Origin: an uncultured Siphonobacter sp.
GTDB lineage: Bacteria > Bacteroidota > Bacteroidia > Cytophagales > Spirosomataceae
Assembly (NCBI GenBank): GCA_913774715.1
Contig: CAJYHS010000135.1
Location: forward strand, 1-64,000
Direction: 5' to 3'
DNA length: 64,000 bases
The notes beneath the pieces are model-generated. The model saw only the letters and a list, made by a program, of their open reading frames with translations, searched no databases and had not been told where the DNA came from. Of this stretch, positions 17,603 through 26,578 are shown in pieces; position 1 is the first letter of the stretch, and every line of letters begins with the position of its first letter. The translations under genes were made by a program, and so were the position numbers.

Positions 17603-18943
17603 TTATAAACCACTGAAATTAAAATCATTCAGATATTGAGTGGTAAAGTTTCCAGACTGGAAGCCCGCATCATCCATAAGACGAAGGTGGAACGGAATCG
17701 TCGTTTTCACGCCTTCGATAATAAACTCAGACAGAGCCCGTTTCATGCGGGTGATGACTTCTTCCCGGCTCTGACCCGTTACGATCAGCTTTGCAATCAT
17801 CGAATCGTAGTTGGGAGGAATCGTGTAACCCGTGTATACATGGCTATCTACGCGAACACCAATTCCACCGGGAATATGCAGCGTTGTGATTTTACCAGGT
17901 GAAGGACGGAATCCGTTACCGGGATCTTCCGCATTAATCCGGCATTCCATGGAATACAACTGAGGCGTATAGTTCTGGCCCGAAATGGGTACGCCCGCCG
18001 CTACTTTGATTTGCTCTTTAATCAAATCAAAATTGGTTACCTGCTCGGTAATAGGGTGTTCTACCTGAATACGGGTGTTCATCTCCATAAAATAGAACTT
18101 CCCGTGTTTATCCACCAGGAACTCTACTGTACCAGCTCCTTCGTAGCCAATGGCAGCCGCTCCTTTAATCGCAGCTTCACCCATTTGAGCCCGAAGCTCA
18201 GGGGTAATGATGGGGGATGGGGTTTCCTCCACGAGTTTCTGGTGACGCCGCTGAATGGAACAGTCACGCTCGGAAAGGTGACATACTTTGCCAAACTGGT
18301 CCCCTACGATCTGGATTTCAATGTGACGGGGTTCTTCCACGAATTTCTCCATGTAAATTCCATCGTTACCGAAAGCAGCCAGTGATTCCGTCCGGGCATC
18401 ATTCCAGGCTTTTTCGAATTCAGCCTCTTCCCGAATGACCCGCATACCACGGCCCCCACCACCAGCCGTAGCTTTGATGATGACAGGATAGATGTCACGA
18501 GCTAATTCGATCCCTTCTTCGAGTGATTCCAGCAGACCATCCGATCCGGGAATAACGGGTACACCCGCCGCCTTCATGGTAGCTTTAGCCGTAGCCTTAT
18601 CGCCCATGGAGTTAATCTGCTCGGGAGTAGCACCGATAAATTTGATTCCGTATTCGCGGCAAACCTGAGAAAACTCAGCATTTTCCGATAAGAACCCATA
18701 GCCGGGGTGGATGGCATCCGCTCCGGTTACTTCGGCGGCAGAAATCAAATTAGGAATATTCAGATACGACTGGCGACTCGTTGGAGGACCAATACATACG
18801 GCTTCATCAGCAAAACGAACGTGCAGACTTTCCCGGTCGGCCGTCGAAAATACAGCCACCGTTTTAATTCCCATTTCCCGACAAGTGCGGATAATGCGGA
18901 GGGCAATCTCACCACGGTTGGCAACTAATATCTTTTTAAACAT
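17603..18943 (-). CDS. accC: Acetyl-CoA carboxylase, biotin carboxylase subunit
   Basis: This 446-residue protein is the usual length for the subunit. It carboxylates biotin on AccB with ATP and bicarbonate in the first step of fatty acid synthesis. Visible are the N-terminal [20 protein letters not shown], the ATP-grasp glycine loop [12 protein letters not shown] (near 165), a [10 protein letters not shown] segment and the catalytic [11 protein letters not shown] motif (near 288). It sits directly downstream of accB in a conserved order with efp and fabH. The gap to accB is 71 bp, so co-transcription is likely. Confidence 0.97.
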   Translation of the reverse strand: MFKKILVANRGEIALRIIRTCREMGIKTVAVFSTADRESLHVRFADEAVCIGPPTSRQSYLNIPNLISAAEVTGADAIHPGYGFLSENAEFSQVCREYGIKFIGATPEQINSMGDKATAKATMKAAGVPVIPGSDGLLESLEEGIELARDIYPVIIKATAGGGGRGMRVIREEAEFEKAWNDARTESLAAFGNDGIYMEKFVEEPRHIEIQIVGDQFGKVCHLSERDCSIQRRHQKLVEETPSPIITPELRAQMGEAAIKGAAAIGYEGAGTVEFLVDKHGKFYFMEMNTRIQVEHPITEQVTNFDLIKEQIKVAAGVPISGQNYTPQLYSMECRINAEDPGNGFRPSPGKITTLHIPGGIGVRVDSHVYTGYTIPPNYDSMIAKLIVTGQSREEVITRMKRALSEFIIEGVKTTIPFHLRLMDDAGFQSGNFTTQYLNDFNFSGL

Positions 18944-19014
18944 ACAGTTAAGGGAATGTTTAGATTACTATTCAGGTCTTTAGCGTACGAATGGGTTCAC
19001 AGCCCTGAATCTAC

Positions 19015-19488
19015 CTAAACTGGCTCCACTAAGAATAAGGGTTGATCAAATTCAACGGGAGTAGCATTTTCTACCAATACTTTCACGATGCGACCCGATA
19101 CTTCAGATTCGATTTCGTTGAAAAGTTTCATGGCCTCAATGATGCACACTACCTTACCTGGTTTAATTTCAGTACCTACTTCTACAAATGAAGGAGCATC
19201 AGGACTACCTGAACGGTAGAACGTTCCAATCATAGGAGATTTAACGGTAATCAGATTAGAAGCGGGAGCTTCAGCCGCCACAGGTGCCACTGGAGCCGCA
19301 GCTACGGGTGCCGGAGCCGCCGCAACGGGAGCGGGGGCAGCTACGGGTGCCGGGGCTGGAGCAGCTACCGTAGTAACCGAACCATAACGTTTTACACTGA
19401 TTTTAAGCTCGTTGGTTTCGATGTTTACTTCATCAAGATTAGACTGAGCGATGAAATCAAGTAGGTGCTGTATGTCTTTAGTTTCCAT
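19015..19488 (-). CDS. accB: Biotin carboxyl carrier protein of acetyl-CoA carboxylase
   Basis: This 157-residue protein has an N-terminal helical part (1-35), a long Ala/Pro-rich hinge (about 41-76, with repeated APAPVAA units) and a C-terminal biotinyl domain with the EAMKLFNE motif, in which Lys121 is the biotinylation site. It carries carboxybiotin between AccC and the carboxyltransferase. It precedes accC on the minus strand and follows efp, a common order in Bacteroidota. Confidence 0.97.
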   Translation of the reverse strand: METKDIQHLLDFIAQSNLDEVNIETNELKISVKRYGSVTTVAAPAPAPVAAPAPVAAAPAPVAAAPVAPVAAEAPASNLITVKSPMIGTFYRSGSPDAPSFVEVGTEIKPGKVVCIIEAMKLFNEIESEVSGRIVKVLVENATPVEFDQPLFLVEPV

Positions 19489-19550
19489 TGAGGATGTTTT
19501 TGAAGAACTTTTTAATCGTTGAATAAACCGGTGTTAACTGGCAAAATCGA

Positions 19551-19573
19551 AATCACCCGATTGCTGGGGTGAT
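19551..19573 (-). terminator. Weak hairpin between efp and accB
   Basis: ATCACCC / GGGTGAT with an 8-base loop, followed on the minus strand by TTTCGATTTT. It could attenuate readthrough from efp into accB, or be fortuitous. Confidence 0.35.
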
Positions 19574-19580
19574 CCAATGG

Positions 19581-20144
19581 TTATTTTACGCGTTCTACGT
19601 AATCGTAGGTACGGGTATCAATTTTGATTTTTTCACCTTGTTCAATGAACAAAGGAACCATGATCTTCGCCCCAGTTTCTACTTCAACGGGTTTTTTAGG
19701 CGAGTTAGCCGTATCTCCACGAATGCCAGGTTCAGCATAGGTCACTTCCAGTTCTACGAAAGGAGGCATCTCCATAGTCAGGGGAGCTTCGTTTTCCGTA
19801 TTAATTAAGATCTCAACGCTCTGTCCCTCTTTCATTAAATCAGCACCCGTCACTAGTTTATCGTCCAGGGTGATTTGATCAAAGGTTTCCGTATCCATAA
19901 AGTTGAACCCAACTTCGTCTTTATACAGATATTGGAACGTGCGACGTTCTACGCGAACGGGGTAGATCGCAACGCCTGAGTTAAAGGTGTTATCAATGAC
20001 CCGGCCCGTGGTAAGGTTGCGAAGTTTTGTACGAACGAAAGCGGGGCCTTTGCCTGGCTTCACGTGTAAAAATTCAACAATCTGGAACAGGTCATTATTG
20101 TAATTAATGACCAGGCCGTTCTTAATGTCTGCGGTCGTTGCCAT
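19581..20144 (-). CDS. efp: Elongation factor P
   Basis: This 187-residue protein is full length for EF-P. It relieves ribosome stalling at consecutive prolines. The tip loop reads HVKPGKGPAFVRTKLRNL, with Lys32 at the position modified in other bacteria. The C-terminal OB-like domain carries the signature KIDTRTYDYVERV. It lies between fabH and accB in the conserved lipid cluster. Confidence 0.97.
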   Translation of the reverse strand: MATTADIKNGLVINYNNDLFQIVEFLHVKPGKGPAFVRTKLRNLTTGRVIDNTFNSGVAIYPVRVERRTFQYLYKDEVGFNFMDTETFDQITLDDKLVTGADLMKEGQSVEILINTENEAPLTMEMPPFVELEVTYAEPGIRGDTANSPKKPVEVETGAKIMVPLFIEQGEKIKIDTRTYDYVERVK

Positions 20145-20295
20145 GAAAAAGAGTTATCAGTTATAAGCGTGAAATACCCCATCCGATTGACGAGGCATTT
20201 GTTCTGTTATTACGTTAAAAACGTTTGAACAGTTTGTTTAAACGTCAGAAAATGAATGCCATACCTCCTTAAAGCAGCCTTGCATTCATTCCGTA
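20145..20295 (-). other. Leader region of efp with hairpin and Shine-Dalgarno-like site
   Basis: Two dyads lie here: AATGAATGC (20251-20259) with GCATTCATT (20282-20290), and ACGTTT (20221-20226) with AAACGT (20240-20245). The loop of the first, read on the minus strand, holds AAGGAGGT immediately followed by ATG and a five-codon frame. Whether this is a terminator remnant of fabH or a leader peptide for efp is open. Confidence 0.35.
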
Positions 20296-21282
20296 TTATT
20301 TACCCCATTTAAGATAAACCGAGCCCCAGGTAAATCCACCACCGAAGGCAGCCAGAACTAAGTTATCACCAGGATTTAATTGATTTTCGTAATCCCATAA
20401 ACACAGGGGAATCGTAGCTGCCGTTGTATTTCCGTAGCGGTGGATATTAAGCATGACCTTTTCCGGTCCGATACCCATTCGCTGAGCGGTGGCATCAATG
20501 ATGCGTTTATTGGCCTGATGAGGCACCAACCAGGCTACATCGTCACCCGTCAGGTGATTGCGTTCCATGATTTCAGCGGCGGCTTCAGCCATACGTACGA
20601 CGGCAAATTTAAAGACCGCCTGGCCCTCCTGACGAGCGTAATGCTCCCGGTTTTGAATCGTTTCCAGCGTTGGAGGGTATTTACTACCACCCGCTTTCTG
20701 GAATAAATGGGAAACGCCACTACCGTCTGAATAAATCTGGGAATCAATAATTCCATTCCCGGATGTACTGGGTTCGAGCAGCACCGCACCCGCTCCATCC
20801 CCAAACAATACGCAGGTCGTCCGATCCGTATAATCCACAATGGAAGACATTTTATCGGCACCCACGACGATTACTTTGCGGTATTTCCCTGTCTCAATAA
20901 ACTGAGAACCAATCGTTAACGCATACAAAAAACCAGAACAGGCCGCTCCTAAATCGAAACTCGGGATATGCCCTAGTCCACTACCGGCGGCAATCAGATT
21001 GGCCGTAGAAGGGAATACATAATCCGGCGTAACGGTAGCACAAAGTAATAAATCTACTTCTTCAGGCTTCGTTTGTGTTTTAGCCAGCAAGCCTTTCACT
21101 GCTTCAATGGCCATTACGGAAGTTCCCTGCCCTTCGCCTTTAAGAATCCGGCGTTCTTTGATGCCCGTTCGACTGGTAATCCACTCGTCCGACGTTTCAA
21201 CCAGGGTAGAAAGCTCTTCGTTCGTCAGTACGTAATCAGGCACGTAACCCTGAACGCCCGTGATCGCTGCAGTGATTTTCAT
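20296..21282 (-). CDS. fabH: 3-oxoacyl-ACP synthase III
   Basis: This is a 328-residue enzyme when started at ATG 21282, the Met of [21 protein letters not shown]; an 18-codon extension upstream would not be conserved. It condenses acetyl-CoA with malonyl-ACP to start fatty acid synthesis. The catalytic triad is visible: Cys115 in [11 protein letters not shown], His in VPHQANKRI and Asn in HRYGNTTAA. The GGGFTWGS motif ends the protein. It follows plsX by about 60 bp in the conserved yceD-rpmF-plsX-fabH order. Confidence 0.95.
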   Translation of the reverse strand: MKITAAITGVQGYVPDYVLTNEELSTLVETSDEWITSRTGIKERRILKGEGQGTSVMAIEAVKGLLAKTQTKPEEVDLLLCATVTPDYVFPSTANLIAAGSGLGHIPSFDLGAACSGFLYALTIGSQFIETGKYRKVIVVGADKMSSIVDYTDRTTCVLFGDGAGAVLLEPSTSGNGIIDSQIYSDGSGVSHLFQKAGGSKYPPTLETIQNREHYARQEGQAVFKFAVVRMAEAAAEIMERNHLTGDDVAWLVPHQANKRIIDATAQRMGIGPEKVMLNIHRYGNTTAATIPLCLWDYENQLNPGDNLVLAAFGGGFTWGSVYLKWGK

Positions 21283-21345
21283 AGTATCTATTAAAGCAAA
21301 AAAGCATGAGTCATCCCTCTTACAGACCCGACTCATGCCTTCTGG

Positions 21346-22281
21346 CTAACTTAAAGCTTGCTTAATCTTAGTGGAGACCTCTGAATCAACTTGTCGCTTG
21401 GCCAGATGAATCATGTTTTTAATGGCTAAAGGAGAGGAAATGCCATGAGCAATAATTACGTTCCCATTAACGCCCAGAATAGGGCTTCCACCCGCCGCTT
21501 CATAATTCATGTGGTTTACAAACTCGTCATCCACTTGGCGATTGCTCAAAATATCATAAATCGACTCGCCCATCTTTAGAATCACATTCCCCGTGAATCC
21601 ATCACAAACAATGACATCGGCTTTGTCGGTAAACAGATCTTTTCCTTCAATATTACCAATGAAATTGTACTTCTTGCTGACTTTCATGAGTTGATAAGCC
21701 GCCTGAGCTACCAAAGAACCTTTTTGTTCCTCTTCACCAATATTGACTAAAGCAACCCGGGGATTTTCCACTCCATGGGCGTATTGAGCATATAAAGAGC
21801 CAATTTCACCAAACTGTTCCAGCGTTTCTGGTTTACAGTCGGCGTTCGCTCCAATATCCAGTAATACAGCCATTTTTCCAGAAACCTGCGGAGCAAAACC
21901 CACAATAGCCGGACGAACCAGTCCTTCTACCGCTTTGACGCTAAACAGGGCTCCTACGTGCATAGCCCCCGTATTTCCAGCCGAGCAGAACGCATCAACC
22001 ACGCGTTCTTTCAAAAGTTTAAAGCCAACACTAATGCTGGAATTAGGCTTTTGCGAAAGAGCTTTCGTGGGATGCTCTCCCATGGAGATCACCTCAGTGG
22101 TGTGTACAATTTCAATTGAAGCAGGCAAAGTGCGGTCACCCAGAATATCCTGGATAGCCGTCTGATCACCGATAAGTACGATCCGAACCGATTCGGGTAA
22201 CTCCGATGCAGCCAATAAGGCTCCTTCAACAACTGCTTTCGGGGCAAAATCGCCCCCCATAGCGTCTACTGCAATCTTCAT
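21346..22281 (-). CDS. plsX: Phosphate acyltransferase PlsX
   Basis: This is a 311-residue protein when started at ATG 22281 ([14 protein letters not shown]), the family's universal N-terminus. It makes acyl-phosphate from acyl-ACP for phospholipid synthesis at the inner face of the membrane. Visible marks are [36 protein letters not shown] and [14 protein letters not shown]. It lies between rpmF and fabH, with a 150-bp gap from rpmF that contains an inverted repeat. Confidence 0.96.
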   Translation of the reverse strand: MKIAVDAMGGDFAPKAVVEGALLAASELPESVRIVLIGDQTAIQDILGDRTLPASIEIVHTTEVISMGEHPTKALSQKPNSSISVGFKLLKERVVDAFCSAGNTGAMHVGALFSVKAVEGLVRPAIVGFAPQVSGKMAVLLDIGANADCKPETLEQFGEIGSLYAQYAHGVENPRVALVNIGEEEQKGSLVAQAAYQLMKVSKKYNFIGNIEGKDLFTDKADVIVCDGFTGNVILKMGESIYDILSNRQVDDEFVNHMNYEAAGGSPILGVNGNVIIAHGISSPLAIKNMIHLAKRQVDSEVSTKIKQALS

Positions 22282-22335
22282 CCAGGTAACCAATATTTGG
22301 TGGCGGGCAAAAATAAGCGTTTCGCCAAAAAAATA

Positions 22336-22416
22336 AATGGTTAATTGCTGATTGTTCCCATTAAGAAGCCGCTTTTAATGACGAATTCATAATTAGGTAA
22401 CCAACAATTAACCATT
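22336..22416. repeat. 12-bp inverted repeat between rpmF and plsX
   Basis: AATGGTTAATTG (22336-22347) is the exact complement of CAATTAACCATT (22405-22416), 57 bases apart. A long-stem RNA structure in the rpmF-plsX mRNA, or a regulator site, are both possible. Confidence 0.5.
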
Positions 22417-22430
22417 TTAAACGCTACTAA

Positions 22431-22625
22431 TTAAGCGTTTGCTTTGTAGTTTTCTACCACTACTTTACCACGGTAGTACAGGTTTCCTTCGTGTACGTGT
22501 GCACGGTGATAAAGGTGAACTTCGCCCGTAGCAGAATCAGTTGCTAATTGCATAGGGGTCAGGTTATCGTGTGTCCGACGTTTGTCACGACGGGTGCTGG
22601 AGTGACGGCGTTTAGGGTGTGCCAT
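22431..22625 (-). CDS. rpmF: 50S ribosomal protein L32
   Basis: This 64-residue basic protein begins [20 protein letters not shown], the L32 signature, and ends in a Bacteroidota-type [21 protein letters not shown] segment. It is a component of the large ribosomal subunit. No cysteines are present, so it is the zinc-free form. It lies between yceD and plsX, as in most bacteria. Confidence 0.97.
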   Translation of the reverse strand: MAHPKRRHSSTRRDKRRTHDNLTPMQLATDSATGEVHLYHRAHVHEGNLYYRGKVVVENYKANA

Positions 22626-22717
22626 TGTGTTCTCAATTATGAGCCTTTCGCCAGTAGCGTCGGGCCGTTGTTATCTATTGATCGATTTTGAATACTCTTT
22701 TTCGTACTGAAGCTGGA

Positions 22718-23275
22718 TTATTTTGATCCATTTTTCAGTTTTTTCAATGCTTCCCAACGAGGATCTACTTCAGGTTCCAGCTTTTCTTCGGCCGGAATAG
22801 AGGTATAAATCAGTGTTTCGTTGGTTTCATCCTCCTCCTCCTCTTCACTACCTGATGAGCGGAATCGGGGATGAAGCTTTTTCATGGGAACGGTTAATCC
22901 GATAAAATCGAATAAGTACCGAGCCAGATTAATCGTTGAAGTATCCCAGGAAATCAATTCAATTTCATCGGAAATCTGTTCAGCTTTTTCTCCAAACTTA
23001 AGAATCTGCTTTTCCTTTGAATGAAAAGGCTCCTGAAAAACATCCAGACTACGATCACAAACCAGCTCGTAGGAACCCTGAATGTCAAAGCTTAGCTGAA
23101 GCATGGTGGATGATTTATCCAGACCTACTTTCGCTTTAAACTCCCCTTTTTCAATTAGATCCTGCTCCAGAGCTTTAAAAAACTCTTCACCTCCCTCAAA
23201 CTCAAAGTCATAATGTTTATTCTCTAACTGGAGAATATCCACATCGTACTTTCGGATTTCCTTCGAATTAGTCAT
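22718..23275 (-). CDS. yceD: YceD family protein (DUF177)
   Basis: This 185-residue acidic protein starts at ATG 23275. It belongs to the YceD/DUF177 family, which precedes rpmF in many bacteria and is linked to 23S rRNA accumulation or assembly of the large subunit. The central FDIQGSYELVCDRSLD segment shows the family pattern, but only one of the usual cysteines is kept. Residues 135-150 are an acidic low-complexity run of Glu and Asp. A start at 23296 would fall inside the promoter found at 23294-23324, supporting 23275. Confidence 0.9.
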   Translation of the reverse strand: MTNSKEIRKYDVDILQLENKHYDFEFEGGEEFFKALEQDLIEKGEFKAKVGLDKSSTMLQLSFDIQGSYELVCDRSLDVFQEPFHSKEKQILKFGEKAEQISDEIELISWDTSTINLARYLFDFIGLTVPMKKLHPRFRSSGSEEEEEDETNETLIYTSIPAEEKLEPEVDPRWEALKKLKNGSK

Positions 23276-23293
23276 CTCTGTCAAAAAGGCTCG

Positions 23294-23324
23294 CAAAGTT
23301 AGGCCAATCTGCTGATTTTTACAA
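23294..23324 (-). promoter_or_regulatory. Promoter of the yceD-rpmF-plsX-fabH cluster
   Basis: On the minus strand TTG (23324-23322), a 20-base spacer and TAACTTTG (23301-23294) match the Bacteroidota consensus. Transcription would begin a few bases before ATG 23275. Confidence 0.75.
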
Positions 23325-23431
23325 CGGTATAAAAATCATTTTTTACAGAAGGCGTCACTTTCATTCATATTTTTCATTAAAAACCTAAAACTTAAGCTCC
23401 TTACCACTGAAGTTTTTCAGCAATCGGTGGA

Positions 23432-24472
23432 TTAAAAACGTTCGGAAGTCTGCTCTTCCTCTTTTTTTCCTTTGCTCTTGTTCTCGTAAATAAGCTTACC
23501 ACGGTTATCGTATTCCCGTAATACCACTCCTTCTACGGACTCATATTTATCCACTCCATACTGAATATCACGCTTGGTACGACCACCACTGCCAAATTGA
23601 TGGTATTCCCGCCAAAGCTTCACTCGGACGGAATCATCCATATTTCCCTCTTCTTTTAGCTGCCCCCCTTCGTAAAACGAACGGTATAAGCCCGTATAAT
23701 GCCCATGCATGCGGGGAATCACTTCTTTAATTTTCGTCTTTTCAGCGTCATAGAACGTAATTTCTGACTCGTCAGGAAAACCTTTCTCATAGATCTGTTT
23801 ATCCATTAAGCCTTCATCCCCGTCTACGTCCCGGCCGTATCTTTCCCAGCGGCCATGCTTGGTGCCCAGGTAGTAATACCCTTCTTCTTCCAGGTGCTCA
23901 CCCTTGAAACGACGGTAAGGACCGTGCAGAATCTGAGCGTAGTTTTTATCCTTAATGGGCGTAACCAGGATGCGGTGAGCCCGGTAGTCAAACCAGTGAA
24001 TATCCCGCACATAACCGCTGGGAGCCTGATAACTTTTCAGAACATAGAATTCCTCTACCGTTACCTTATCCCCCGAACCCAGCCGGTTGGCAATACGCGT
24101 TACGGCAATACCTTCGTATTCACTTCGCGAAAACTTATTAATCGTCTTCTTGTTCTTCTTACGGGATTTAGAAACCTTCAGACCCAGATCGGCAGGTAAT
24201 CCATCGGTATTTAAGTCCCCAAGCGGCGAAGAAACACCGGCTCCGGCAGATACGCTTCCCAAAGCCGCTTTTTTCAGGTTCTCTTTACTACTGAAGGTTT
24301 CCTTAATTTTGTTTTTTTTATCATTAAGCTCGTCCAGCATCGTCTTTTGACCACTCTTATTGATGAGCGGCGACTTCGATGTGGTCAGTAGGGAATCTGT
24401 TTGAGCCTGCGTTTGTTGGGCTACCATCAACAGCATTGCCCCTGCCCATCGCCTAATAAAACATGTATTCAT
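23432..24472 (-). CDS. MORN-repeat (YwqK-like) secreted protein
   Basis: This 346-residue protein starts with a signal peptide (MLLMVAQQTQAQ). After a Lys-rich helical part (about 40-115) come repeats of the W-x-R-Y / G-x-Y-x-x-F-Y-E-G-G-Q-L-K-E-E-G type (about 190-330), as in MORN variants of the YwqK family. The family name implies antitoxin activity in Bacillus, but in Bacteroidota such repeats occur in many envelope proteins of unknown role, and no toxin gene is adjacent here. The C-terminus is Lys/Glu-rich. It is monocistronic. Confidence 0.7.
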   Translation of the reverse strand: MNTCFIRRWAGAMLLMVAQQTQAQTDSLLTTSKSPLINKSGQKTMLDELNDKKNKIKETFSSKENLKKAALGSVSAGAGVSSPLGDLNTDGLPADLGLKVSKSRKKNKKTINKFSRSEYEGIAVTRIANRLGSGDKVTVEEFYVLKSYQAPSGYVRDIHWFDYRAHRILVTPIKDKNYAQILHGPYRRFKGEHLEEEGYYYLGTKHGRWERYGRDVDGDEGLMDKQIYEKGFPDESEITFYDAEKTKIKEVIPRMHGHYTGLYRSFYEGGQLKEEGNMDDSVRVKLWREYHQFGSGGRTKRDIQYGVDKYESVEGVVLREYDNRGKLIYENKSKGKKEEEQTSERF

Positions 24473-24632
24473 GGGTTATATCGGTAAGTACTTGCGGGTG
24501 GAACGGTAAAAAAATGCTAATTATTTTCTGAAGTCGCTTATTCTAAGTGCAAAATTGCGAAGAGTTATAGTAGATAAAAGTAAATCTATTCACATTTAAA
24601 ACCAACGGGTCCTACATAATCGTTCAGAAGTC

Positions 24633-25574
24633 GTGGAAAAAAACGCTAAAATTTATATTGCCGGGCACCGGGGCATGGTAGGCTCCGCCATTCACCGAAA
24701 ATTACAACAGGAAGGTTTTACCAATTTTGCGTTGCGGAGTTCTAAGGAGCTTGATTTACGTAACCAGGCTGCTGTAGAGGCCTTTTTTAATGAAGAACGT
24801 CCCGATTACGTTTTTCTGGCCGCCGCTAAAGTAGGGGGCATTGTGGCCAATAATACTTACCGGGCTGATTTTCTTTTTGAAAATCTTATGATCCAAAACA
24901 ACGTCATTCACGCCGCCCACCTGACTAACGTTAAGAAACTCATGTTCCTGGGTTCTTCCTGTATTTATCCTAAACTGGCTCCTCAGCCTTTAAAGGAAGA
25001 ATACCTGCTTACGGGTTTTCTTGAACCCACCAATGAGCCTTATGCCATTGCAAAAATTGCGGGTATTAAAATGTGCGAATCCTACCGTCGCCAGTATGGA
25101 AGAAATTTCATTTCCGTCATGCCTACCAATCTGTACGGTCCCAATGATAACTACGACCTGCAAAACTCACACGTATTACCAGCCCTGATTCGCAAATTTC
25201 ATGAGGCTAAGGTCAATGATTCTCCCAGTGTTGAGGTATGGGGTACGGGCTCTCCCCTGCGGGAGTTCCTTCATTCGGATGATTTGGCCGAAGCCTGTTA
25301 TTTTCTCATGCAGGAATACGATGGCGAAGAGTTTGTCAACGTAGGAACGGGTGAAGATTTATCCATCAAGGATCTGGCTGAATTAGTAAAAGAAACCGTA
25401 GGTTATGAAGGCGAACTGGTTTGGAATACGGCTAAGCCTGATGGTACGCCTCGCAAACTCATGGATGTAAGTAAGCTTCATGGCTTAGGCTGGAAACATA
25501 AAATTGATCTGCCTGACGGCATCCGTCAGGTCTATGAAAAGTTTAAAGAACGCGAAGAAATTCGGGTGATGTAA
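24633..25574 (+). CDS. fcl: GDP-L-fucose synthase
   Basis: This 313-residue NADP-dependent short-chain enzyme converts GDP-4-keto-6-deoxymannose to GDP-L-fucose (epimerase and reductase). The Rossmann loop is [11 protein letters not shown] (10-20), with the substrate block LGSSCIYP (Ser108/109) and catalytic Tyr137 and Lys141 in PYAIAKIAG. It starts at GTG 24633; no in-frame ATG lies upstream. The partner enzyme Gmd is not in the window. It is used for surface glycans. It is followed by a clear terminator. Confidence 0.93.
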   Translation: MEKNAKIYIAGHRGMVGSAIHRKLQQEGFTNFALRSSKELDLRNQAAVEAFFNEERPDYVFLAAAKVGGIVANNTYRADFLFENLMIQNNVIHAAHLTNVKKLMFLGSSCIYPKLAPQPLKEEYLLTGFLEPTNEPYAIAKIAGIKMCESYRRQYGRNFISVMPTNLYGPNDNYDLQNSHVLPALIRKFHEAKVNDSPSVEVWGTGSPLREFLHSDDLAEACYFLMQEYDGEEFVNVGTGEDLSIKDLAELVKETVGYEGELVWNTAKPDGTPRKLMDVSKLHGLGWKHKIDLPDGIRQVYEKFKEREEIRVM

Positions 25575-25595
25575 TCGTTCTAATCTCCGGTTTTG

Positions 25596-25637
25596 AGAAG
25601 ACCTGTATCGCTTCCGGTACAGGTCTTTTCTTTTTTT
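25596..25637 (+). terminator. Terminator of fcl
   Basis: AAGACCTGTA / TACAGGTCTT with a 10-base loop, followed by TTCTTTTTTT, 23 bp after the stop codon. Confidence 0.9.
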
Positions 25638-25832
25638 CACTCAGGTTAAGGCTATTTTATCTTTTTACAGAAGACTCTAAATCAGCAAGTAGTATAGATT
25701 TTAACTTTTTTTCAGAAAATCCTTAACACTCTTTAACTCAATAAATTCTTCAAATATTCAAATCTAAAGCACTTTTGAATCATCAAACGGAAAATTAATT
25801 ATCCATTTAATTGGGTGTTTCCCATATAAGCC

Positions 25833-26480
25833 ATGAAAAAATTACTCTTCACTTCAGCCTTTGTTTTCTCTATCATTTTTGCTCAGGCCCAGGCCAACCG
25901 TTACCATCCCAGTAAGCAATATTATTCCAGTACGGACCCTACTGGAGTTCGGGTTGGTATCAAGGCTGGCGTTAACCTGGCTAACGTTATTGTTTCGCCG
26001 CGTCCGGGGAATCTGGTAAGCGGTCGAACTGATTTTCACGCCGGACTATTCGTTGAGGTTCCCCTGACTGAAAAAGTGAGTTTCCAGCCTGAGCTGCTTT
26101 ACTCGCGTCAGGGTTTTCGCGTGATTAACGGCTTTGGCACGGTCTCACTTAATACCATTAGCATGCCCTTACTGGCTAAACTCTATGTAACGCCTAATGT
26201 AGCTTTAGTCGTAGGGCCCCAGATTAGTTACCTGGCCAATGCCCGCATTGGACTTAACAACTGGTTTGCTTTTAACTATGATAATGCCTTTCAAAAAGTT
26301 GGCGTTGATGGTGTGGCGGGACTGGAATTCACCGCCGGAGATTTCGTCGTGGGAGGTCGTTATAATTACGGATTTAATAACATCAATAAAGACTTCCGCT
26401 TCACGGATCAGCTCTCGCTCAATAACCTTTTACAAATCAGAAATTCAACGGTTCAGCTCTCGGTAGGATATAAATTTTAG
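25833..26480 (+). CDS. Outer-membrane beta-barrel protein (PorT-like fold)
   Basis: This 215-residue protein has a clean signal peptide (MKKLLFTSAFVFSIIFAQAQ). The mature part is a series of amphipathic strands with RVGIKAGVNLANV near the start and ending in STVQLSVGYKF, a typical outer-membrane C-terminus. This fits the 8-stranded porin-like outer-membrane proteins (PF13568) common in Bacteroidota. The substrate or partner is unknown. It lies alone between two terminators, with an AT-rich upstream region. Confidence 0.85.
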   Translation: MKKLLFTSAFVFSIIFAQAQANRYHPSKQYYSSTDPTGVRVGIKAGVNLANVIVSPRPGNLVSGRTDFHAGLFVEVPLTEKVSFQPELLYSRQGFRVINGFGTVSLNTISMPLLAKLYVTPNVALVVGPQISYLANARIGLNNWFAFNYDNAFQKVGVDGVAGLEFTAGDFVVGGRYNYGFNNINKDFRFTDQLSLNNLLQIRNSTVQLSVGYKF

Positions 26481-26523
26481 TGCTTTTTATCCCCCATTAC
26501 TTTTCTTTTAATCATTAAGGTGA

Positions 26524-26557
26524 CTAAAAAAACCTCCGGACGATGTCTGGAGGTTTT
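26524..26557. terminator. Bidirectional terminator
   Basis: AAAAAACCTCC...GGAGGTTTTTT hairpin with A-rich and T-rich flanks between the convergent barrel and S41 peptidase genes. Confidence 0.9.
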
Positions 26558-26578
26558 TTCGTACGTCATGCTCAAATC

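Noticed and set aside
23432-24472. Toxin-antitoxin system, suggested by the YwqK-like repeats
   Set aside because: No adjacent toxin gene, a signal peptide is present, and neighbours are unrelated housekeeping genes.
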